From the NCBI RefSeq assembly GCF_963974425.1, contig NZ_CAXBCK010000059.1, forward strand, positions 1 through 20,968: a stretch of 20,968 nucleotides of DNA, in the 5' to 3' direction. The DNA comes from Marixanthomonas sp963974425. GTDB lineage: Bacteria > Bacteroidota > Bacteroidia > Flavobacteriales > Flavobacteriaceae. Position numbers and translations under genes: made by a program. Below the pieces are notes generated by a model. That model saw only the letters and a program-made list of their open reading frames with translations. It had not been told where the DNA came from and made no database searches. Positions 15,855-20,968 of this stretch are shown here, piece by piece. Each line of letters starts with the position of its first letter. Positions within the stretch are counted from its first letter, which is position 1.

Positions 15855-16928
15855 TTATTTTATTACAATTGGGTTAACAGGTGAACCAGAACCTTTTTTC
15901 ATCTTTAAAGGCGCTGCACTAAAAAAGAAGGTATATTTCTTGTCTTTCTTGCAATCTTCAGATAGGTCTTCTAGCCAGTAGATTTCTGTTAATACTACTC
16001 CTAAATCACGTATTAAAGCTCCATGTAAAGGGATTACAGCTTGTTCGCCATCAATTTCTTGAAAAGATTTTTCAACCGCTAAATTATCAGAAGCTATTAC
16101 AGGGATTTCCATATCTGCTATCCATTGTACTAGTTCTTTACTATAACATAAGCCAGGCTCTGTAGAAGCTTCCCAATTTTTATGATCCTCTTCGTCATAG
16201 AAACGTCCCATAGAACCTGTACGGATTACTAGAATATCTCTTTTTTCAATAGTTACACCTTGTTTCTTTGCAACTGCCTTAATATCATCTAAAGTGATGC
16301 ATGTATTAGGGGCTAATCTTCCGTTAGCATCGCCTAAAGCAACTCCTACATCGATAAGGATACCTCTACCTGTAATTCCTTTTTCTGCCAATTCGCCAAC
16401 ACCAACAAAGCTATGTCCATCTACAGTGTTGTTAGCAGATTTTCCTCCATAAATTTGATTGCCATACCAAGCGTGCCCAAGGGCATCTACGTGAGAGGTT
16501 CCTTGTAAATACATGTATACAACATCGTCAGAGTATTTCATACCTCCTGGTAAAATGTCTTTTTTCCCACTAGCAAATGTGCTTTCATCTTGAGACATAA
16601 AGTGCTCTACAGGCAGACGTCCTGGAAAAACAGGACCAACACCGTGGGTCATGGGTAATTGTAAGGTAAAACGCTTTCCTGTTTTAACTTCTTGTATACC
16701 TCTTAATGTTTGCGCGTCATCTAGATAATTTAAACCTCCAATCTTATCTTCTGGGCCCCATTTTCCCCAATTAGAAGGTGCATCTTTCTGTATTTTATCC
16801 ATGGTGGTTTGCTGCGCACTTAGCGATGCACTAAAAAATAAAAGCAATAGCAATACACCAGTATGGGTCGTTGCTTTAAACAAAGAAGTTTTTATTTTTG
16901 ATAGTTTCATTTTTTGATTTTTTTTCAT
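15855..16928 (-). CDS. Exported cyclase-family metal hydrolase (kynurenine formamidase / isatin hydrolase superfamily)
   Basis: An N-terminal basic stretch and hydrophobic core (about 22-38, ending SLSAQQ) form a signal peptide, so the enzyme acts outside the cytoplasm. NWGKWGPEDKIGGLNYL (53-69) is the characteristic start of the cyclase family; the metal site is H146, D148 and H152 in GTSHVDALGH; the family ending GSPVNPIVI is intact. Relatives hydrolyse N-formylkynurenine, isatin and other cyclic or substituted amides. Here it sits between GabT and an alcohol dehydrogenase, so ring opening or amide cleavage giving an amino or hydroxy acid is likely. An in-frame ATG at 16910 is an equally good start and also leaves a normal signal peptide. 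The substrate is unknown. Confidence 0.85.
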   Translation of the reverse strand: MKKNQKMKLSKIKTSLFKATTHTGVLLLLLFFSASLSAQQTTMDKIQKDAPSNWGKWGPEDKIGGLNYLDDAQTLRGIQEVKTGKRFTLQLPMTHGVGPVFPGRLPVEHFMSQDESTFASGKKDILPGGMKYSDDVVYMYLQGTSHVDALGHAWYGNQIYGGKSANNTVDGHSFVGVGELAEKGITGRGILIDVGVALGDANGRLAPNTCITLDDIKAVAKKQGVTIEKRDILVIRTGSMGRFYDEEDHKNWEASTEPGLCYSKELVQWIADMEIPVIASDNLAVEKSFQEIDGEQAVIPLHGALIRDLGVVLTEIYWLEDLSEDCKKDKKYTFFFSAAPLKMKKGSGSPVNPIVIK

Positions 16929-16966
16929 GATGTTAAAAATTTTAATTAGTAAAAAATTTATAAATT

Positions 16967-18244
16967 TTAAGTTGAAAACAATTCTGTTATTGTTTTAGTA
17001 AGAATAGTAAGCCCTTCATGTAAGGTCTCATATTCTATGGTTAAGGGAGGTAGTAACCTAATTATATTGCCCTCCATCCCACAGGAAAGAAGGAGCAAAC
17101 CACGGTTGGATGCATGTTCAATTATTTTTTTAGTACTGGCACCATCTGCTTGTTCAAAACTGCCATTGTGTACAAGTTCTATAGCAATCATAGCCCCCAA
17201 GTTTCTAACACAAGCAATTTTTTCAGGGTATCGGTCTTTCAGTTTATTAAGATGATCAACACATATTTTCCCTATTTCAAAGGCGCGTTCACAAAGGTTT
17301 TCTTCATTTATGATGTCGATAACTGCAAGTGCAGATTGACACCCTATAGGCGAACCTCCAAAAGTTCCTCCCAGACTTTTTGCCGCATCCATCACCTCTT
17401 CTTTTCCAACTACTGCAGATAGGGGAATGCCATTAGCCAAACCTTTACCAATCGTTATAAGGTCTGGCTCTACCTGGCTGTGTTCTACTGCAAAAAAAAC
17501 ACCCGTACGAGCAAATCCAGTCTGAATTTCATCACATATAAGTAGAATGCCATACAGGTTACATAGTGCTCTTAATTCCTGAATAAACGTGTTAGGAGCA
17601 ATGTGAAAACCACCTTCTCCTTGTACAGGTTCTATAAGTATAGCTGCAATCTCAGAAGGATCAACGGTCGTTTTAAAAAGGCTTTTAAGTTTATTTAAAG
17701 AATCTTCAACTGTTATTCCATAGTTTTTATTTGGAAAGGGAATGTGATAGATTCCGGTAGGAAAAGGGCCAAAGCCTTCTTTATAGGGTTTGTATGTTCC
17801 CGTTAACCCTAAACACATATGTGTTCTACCATGAAATGCACCAACAAATGAAATAATACTAGACCGCTTTGTATAGGCTTTAGCTATTTTAATAGCATTT
17901 TCTACGGCTTCAGCACCACTGTTTAAAAAAACAGTTTTGGCATGTGTGATAGGTACTAATTCATTTAGTTTTTCAGCTAATACTACAGCAGATTCATAAG
18001 GGTTAATCATAACACACGAATGTGTAAAATTACGTAGTTGTTGCTGCACAGCGGCCATAAGTTTAGGATGACAATGACCCACATTGGTTACCGCAATACC
18101 AGCACAAAAATCAATATAACGAGCTCCTTCTACATCCCATATTTCAGCATTTTTAGCCTTGTCTATGTAACGTGGAAATAAGTTTTTCTGACCCGCTGCA
18201 ATGGCCATCTCTTTTCTTTTTTGAAGATCGTTGTTATTGTTCAT
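16967..18244 (-). CDS. gabT: 4-aminobutyrate aminotransferase (GabT-type)
   Basis: PLP enzyme that moves the amino group of 4-aminobutyrate, or a similar omega-amino acid, to 2-oxoglutarate. It resembles E. coli GabT throughout. NSGAEAVENAIKIA (108-121) binds the PLP phosphate; FHGRTH (137-142) and EPVQGEGGF (205-213) are typical; D238 (CDEIQTG) contacts the ring nitrogen and K267 (TIGKGLANG) is the Schiff-base lysine, each one position from E. coli D239/K268. Length 425 is normal. 5-Aminovalerate (DavT-like) is the alternative substrate. It is the second gene of the operon, 66 bases after the porin, and feeds the semialdehyde handled by the last gene. Confidence 0.9.
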   Translation of the reverse strand: MNNNNDLQKRKEMAIAAGQKNLFPRYIDKAKNAEIWDVEGARYIDFCAGIAVTNVGHCHPKLMAAVQQQLRNFTHSCVMINPYESAVVLAEKLNELVPITHAKTVFLNSGAEAVENAIKIAKAYTKRSSIISFVGAFHGRTHMCLGLTGTYKPYKEGFGPFPTGIYHIPFPNKNYGITVEDSLNKLKSLFKTTVDPSEIAAILIEPVQGEGGFHIAPNTFIQELRALCNLYGILLICDEIQTGFARTGVFFAVEHSQVEPDLITIGKGLANGIPLSAVVGKEEVMDAAKSLGGTFGGSPIGCQSALAVIDIINEENLCERAFEIGKICVDHLNKLKDRYPEKIACVRNLGAMIAIELVHNGSFEQADGASTKKIIEHASNRGLLLLSCGMEGNIIRLLPPLTIEYETLHEGLTILTKTITELFST

Positions 18245-18310
18245 ATTGTAAAACTGTTAGTATTGGTTATAATACACTCAGGTTATTATGCGACTACTTC
18301 TTTAACTTTT

Positions 18311-19573
18311 TTAAAATAGGAAGTAACCACCTAGTGAAAATACATTAGCTTCTGGGGCAAAAACCTTATGTCTGCCTTGAATCGTATACTCCGTTTTTAA
18401 CACGAGGTTAGCGTTTATGGCATACGATACACTATTGGTAAATCTAGTAGCACTATCGCTATACGCTAAACCATTGTCTGTAATTTTATCTTTAACCCTA
18501 CTAGCGCCATAATGCATTCCTAAGGTAACTGGATAGGTAGGTAAGGTATAGGTTAGTTGCCCATAATACCCATCTGTTTTAATCGTTTTAACTACCGAAT
18601 CTACAGTAATAACAGGGCCAAACATAATACCGGCATCACCTATACCATCGGCTGTATAGTAATAGCCAGATAGTGCGAACCCGCCATAATCCATTTTTAA
18701 AAATGCATCTACGCCAAACCCGTTAAGGTCTAAATCTTGTTGGTTATCAGATACTTCTTGAGAAATAAATGAACTACTGACATATACATTCAATTTTTTA
18801 AAGCTTTTATTAAATACAAACTTACCTTGATACCCTAAACCATTCGGGTTGTCGGTCACACCAAAGGCATCACCAAAAGAACCGTTAAAATCTGAAGTAG
18901 CAAATGGCTCATACACGCCCACTGTTAAACGAGATGTTCCGTTGAAAATAGTAGGGGTAGTGTAATTAATTTGTGCGATTTTATCTGCAAATATATAACC
19001 GTATCCAATCCCGGCTAAGGTAGTGTTTTGTGGATTATCATACGAGTAATTAGCTCCAATTCCTAAAACACTTACATCATGAAGTAAAGCATCTAAACCA
19101 AAGCCCCCAAAAGTTTTACCAATAAGAAAAGAACCAGCCTCCAAGGTAGATACTTTTATAAAAGCTTGACGAATATCAACCGATGAGTATCCAAACCCGG
19201 TCACAGCTGGTGCAGATGAGTCTACCCCGTGATTAGTAAGACCAAAAGCTAAATCGAACGTTCCCGAAACAGTCATCCCATTTTCCATGGAGTAAACAGG
19301 ATTAAAAGCAATAGTGGCTTGGTTAATTCCATTCTGTATCGAATGAAAGCCCTCCTTTTCAACTCCATTTTCTTTATCTTCCTTCTGAGCGGTATACACG
19401 TAATACGCATTAATCTGACCAGAAAAATTTAATTTCCAATTGTCATTTACTTTCAATTGTAGGCCTTGGTATTGAGGTGCTTCTTTTCCGTCTTGGCTAT
19501 ATCCATTCGAGGTAGTAAAAAATGTAAAAAATACCATTATACATATGATAATTTTAGAGGACTTTTTTTTCAT
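18311..19573 (-). CDS. Outer-membrane beta-barrel porin
   Basis: A 420-residue protein with a signal peptide (1-26, ending NGYSQ), then a long run of alternating hydrophobic strands and turns ending in a terminal aromatic residue (GGYFLF), as required for barrel assembly. Repeated strand-like segments (LNFSGQINAYYVY, GMTVSGTFDLAFGL, VDIRQAFIKVS) fit a general or substrate-selective porin. I cannot place it in a named porin subfamily. It is the first gene of the catabolic operon and next to the regulator, a typical arrangement for a porin that feeds the pathway encoded behind it. Confidence 0.75.
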   Translation of the reverse strand: MKKKSSKIIICIMVFFTFFTTSNGYSQDGKEAPQYQGLQLKVNDNWKLNFSGQINAYYVYTAQKEDKENGVEKEGFHSIQNGINQATIAFNPVYSMENGMTVSGTFDLAFGLTNHGVDSSAPAVTGFGYSSVDIRQAFIKVSTLEAGSFLIGKTFGGFGLDALLHDVSVLGIGANYSYDNPQNTTLAGIGYGYIFADKIAQINYTTPTIFNGTSRLTVGVYEPFATSDFNGSFGDAFGVTDNPNGLGYQGKFVFNKSFKKLNVYVSSSFISQEVSDNQQDLDLNGFGVDAFLKMDYGGFALSGYYYTADGIGDAGIMFGPVITVDSVVKTIKTDGYYGQLTYTLPTYPVTLGMHYGASRVKDKITDNGLAYSDSATRFTNSVSYAINANLVLKTEYTIQGRHKVFAPEANVFSLGGYFLF

Positions 19574-19619
19574 ATTTAGTAATTTAAGGGTTGTTTTTTT
19601 ATCATTATCACAGCAATAT

Positions 19620-19645
19620 TATGTATTATTTTTCGTAAATACATA
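19620..19645. promoter_or_regulatory. Inverted repeat TATGTATT-n10-AATACATA, candidate Lrp-family operator
   Basis: A perfect 8-bp inverted repeat with a 10-bp spacer, 26 bp in all, lies 47 bases before the porin start and about 260 bases before the regulator gene. Its dyad symmetry and size suit a dimeric regulator such as the divergent Lrp/AsnC protein. Binding is inferred from position and symmetry. Confidence 0.45.
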
Positions 19646-19647
19646 TC

Positions 19648-19694
19648 TTTTTTGCAAAATATTTCAAACAACTGTGTTTTTTTGCGATATTTGC
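19648..19694. promoter_or_regulatory. Two similar T-rich boxes 30 bp apart
   Basis: Box 1 (19648-19665) and box 2 (19677-19694) share TTTTTTGC followed by ATATTT, box 2 lacking two A residues. The GC dinucleotides are exactly 30 bp apart, close to three helical turns, so both boxes face nearly the same side of the DNA. Lrp-family proteins often bind several phased sites. The boxes adjoin the inverted repeat at 19620. Confidence 0.35.
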
Positions 19695-19903
19695 CATAAC
19701 TCCAAAATATAAGAAGGCGTTAAATTCCTATTATTAATGGTGCGTTAACTCTTATATTTATAGGAAATGAGGGTATAGGAAAAAAACAATATTTAGAAGT
19801 GAAAAATAAAAGCGCGATGCATTAAGCTTTTATTTGAATTATAAAAAGCTAATTTCGTAGGTAATTATGTTAGGTGATTAATTATAATAAAACGATTACA
19901 GAT

Positions 19904-20374
19904 ATGGAAAGACTTAAAATGGAAGGGCCACAAATGGAAGCACAGCTCGATGAGTTGGATTATAAAATAATAAAGCACCTTCAACAGGACGGCAGAAAAT
20001 CTTTTACGGAGATTTCTGACGATTTAAATGTGGCGGTTAGCACTATTAGAAATAGGTATAATAGAATAGTTGATGAAAAAATACTTCGAATAATCGGTCG
20101 TGCGGAGCCAGAAAAATTGGGATTAAACTCCTATGTGAGAGTTATGTTGTCTATTAAACCAGCCTCAAAGATGAAAAATGCACTTACCAAAATATCAAAA
20201 CTATCTGAAGTTAGTTTTTTGGCTATTACCTCGGGTAAGTACAACATTGAGATTAACTTAATGTGTAATAACAACAGGCATTTATTAACGATTATAGACG
20301 ATATAAACAACATTGATGGCATGGACGAGTCTCAGATCACCATGTATCTAGACGTTTTAAAATGGGGGCAATAG
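19904..20374 (+). CDS. Lrp/AsnC-family transcriptional regulator
   Basis: About 156 residues. The winged helix-turn-helix is at the N-terminus: LDELDYKIIKHLQQDGRKSFTEI followed by VAVSTIRNRYNRI as the recognition-helix region. The C-terminal half (YVRVMLSIKP to the end) is the ligand-sensing RAM domain, typically binding amino acids and mediating octamer assembly. The ATG at 19904 is chosen; a GTG at 19874 would add ten residues of atypical sequence. It is divergent from the porin-led operon, so it very probably controls it, perhaps sensing the substrate or GABA-like product. A short hairpin overlaps its stop. Confidence 0.9.
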   Translation: MERLKMEGPQMEAQLDELDYKIIKHLQQDGRKSFTEISDDLNVAVSTIRNRYNRIVDEKILRIIGRAEPEKLGLNSYVRVMLSIKPASKMKNALTKISKLSEVSFLAITSGKYNIEINLMCNNNRHLLTIIDDINNIDGMDESQITMYLDVLKWGQ

Positions 20375-20393
20375 GGTACCTAGCGCAACCCTA
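20372..20393 (+). terminator. Hairpin at the end of the regulator gene
   Basis: TAGGGT (20372-20377) and ACCCTA (20388-20393) form a perfect 6-bp stem that begins at the stop codon. What follows is A-rich rather than T-rich, so it is a doubtful terminator on the + strand. Confidence 0.3.
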
Positions 20394-20679
20394 AATAAAA
20401 CAAAAGTCGTTCTATATCTCATTTATTTGTGCCCATATCTTGTACCAATGCCTAGTTTGATAAACTGCCAAGCGACAAGGCCCTTACAATAGTATGGATA
20501 GGGCAGTACCTGTTTTCCAAAACGAAATAGTACCGTATAGGATGGCTTTTTTGGCCTCATAAAACGTTATACACCCTTAAAATATAGCGGGTACAAATTT
20601 CAAAAGCTCATTTTGGTAAAAATAATTTATTTAGCGATGTTGCCATATATCGTTTGTTGTGTATGTATAGTGGTGTGGT
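20394..20679. other. Non-coding stretch before the intron-protein fragment
   Basis: No intact gene seen. The longest reading of interest is a 45-codon frame on the - strand (20560-20423) beginning MRPKKPSYTVLFRFGK, with a plausible amino-acid mix (VLPYPYYCKGL) but no recognised family. The opposite strand over part of the same stretch carries a 23-codon frame (20494-20562). Either could be chance or remnant coding DNA. Confidence 0.35.
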
Positions 20680-20928
20680 GTAAGAAGTAAACTGGCGGCA
20701 AAAAGAGTAGGTAACAGTATCTACAAATTTCTGCGGAACAAACTCCAACTACCAATAAACAGAGAGAAAAGTGGCACACCTAACCCTTTAACCTTTCAAG
20801 TACTAGGGTTTGGTTTTGTACCTACCTATAAGAAGGGAGAAAAAGGGAAATATCAATTAGTGGTTAAATCGTCAAAATGGAAGGGGTTTAAGGCAAAACT
20901 TAAACAACTCACCTGTAGGCTTCCCTAA
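20680..20928 (+). pseudogene. Group II intron-encoded reverse transcriptase/maturase, C-terminal fragment
   Basis: An open frame of about 82 codons with no start reads VRSKLAAKRVGNSIYKFL, then LQLPINREKSGT, VLGFGFVP and KWKGFKAKLKQLT, ending at the TAA at 20926-20928. This order (helix after the catalytic palm, then the LxxNxxKS and FLGF segments, then a basic helix) is the familiar layout of bacterial group II intron reverse transcriptases just beyond the YADD active site. The active-site palm, fingers and most of the maturase/endonuclease region are missing, and an in-frame stop lies just upstream (20668-20670). No domain V-like hairpin was seen in the 40 bases left after the stop. A dead remnant of a retroelement; the rest may lie beyond the window. 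Confidence 0.75.
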
Positions 20929-20968
20929 AAATAGGACAGTTATTAATTCGAATTTACTAATTTTAAAT

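Overview
The window looks like chromosomal DNA from a member of the Flavobacteriia (Bacteroidetes). The evidence is low G+C, Lys/Asn/Ile-rich proteins, A-rich start contexts with weak Shine-Dalgarno sequences, a perfect Bacteroidetes-type promoter (TTG, 20 nt, TAnnTTTG) before the desaturase, and a transcarbamylase of the Bacteroides N-succinylornithine type rather than an ordinary OTCase. The assignment is inferred from the sequence, not from a database match.

Layout. (1) 1-2283: a 7-bp tandem repeat abuts the start of a DbpA-like RNA helicase; convergent to it is a small three-histidine-box acyl desaturase with its own promoter. (2) 2574-3005: the first third of a TolC-type outer-membrane efflux protein, cut off by a stop, followed by about 390 bp of non-coding, hairpin-rich DNA. 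(3) 3400-11435: a tightly packed eight-gene arginine operon on the + strand (GNAT acyltransferase, argG, argC, argD, argF', argB, argE, argH). It has ATGA overlaps at three junctions and holds nearly the whole route from glutamate to arginine; only carbamoyl-phosphate synthesis is missing. The transcarbamylase has Ser at the position that separates succinyl- from acetyl-ornithine enzymes, so the blocked intermediates are probably N-succinylated. (4) 11436-11757: a convergent gap holding a decayed gene fragment. (5) 19573-11758, read on the - strand: a six-gene catabolic operon of outer-membrane porin, GabT-type aminotransferase, exported cyclase-family (PF04199-like) metal hydrolase, iron-dependent alcohol dehydrogenase, multi-pass permease and succinate-semialdehyde-type dehydrogenase. 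A divergent Lrp/AsnC regulator sits at its head, with an 8-bp inverted repeat and a repeated T-rich box in the 330-bp intergenic region. (6) 20375-20968: no intact gene, but the C-terminal part of a group II intron reverse transcriptase.

How the genes work together. The arginine operon builds arginine through N-acyl intermediates that stay blocked until after carbamoylation, so ArgE here is expected to deacylate N-acylcitrulline. The catabolic operon reads as a complete uptake-and-degradation module. The porin admits a substrate. The periplasmic hydrolase opens an amide, lactam or lactone. The permease imports the product. GabT (amino product) and the iron alcohol dehydrogenase (hydroxy product) converge on a semialdehyde, which the aldehyde dehydrogenase oxidises to a dicarboxylate, most simply succinate. 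That combination is the best candidate for an undescribed system in the window; its substrate cannot be read from sequence alone.
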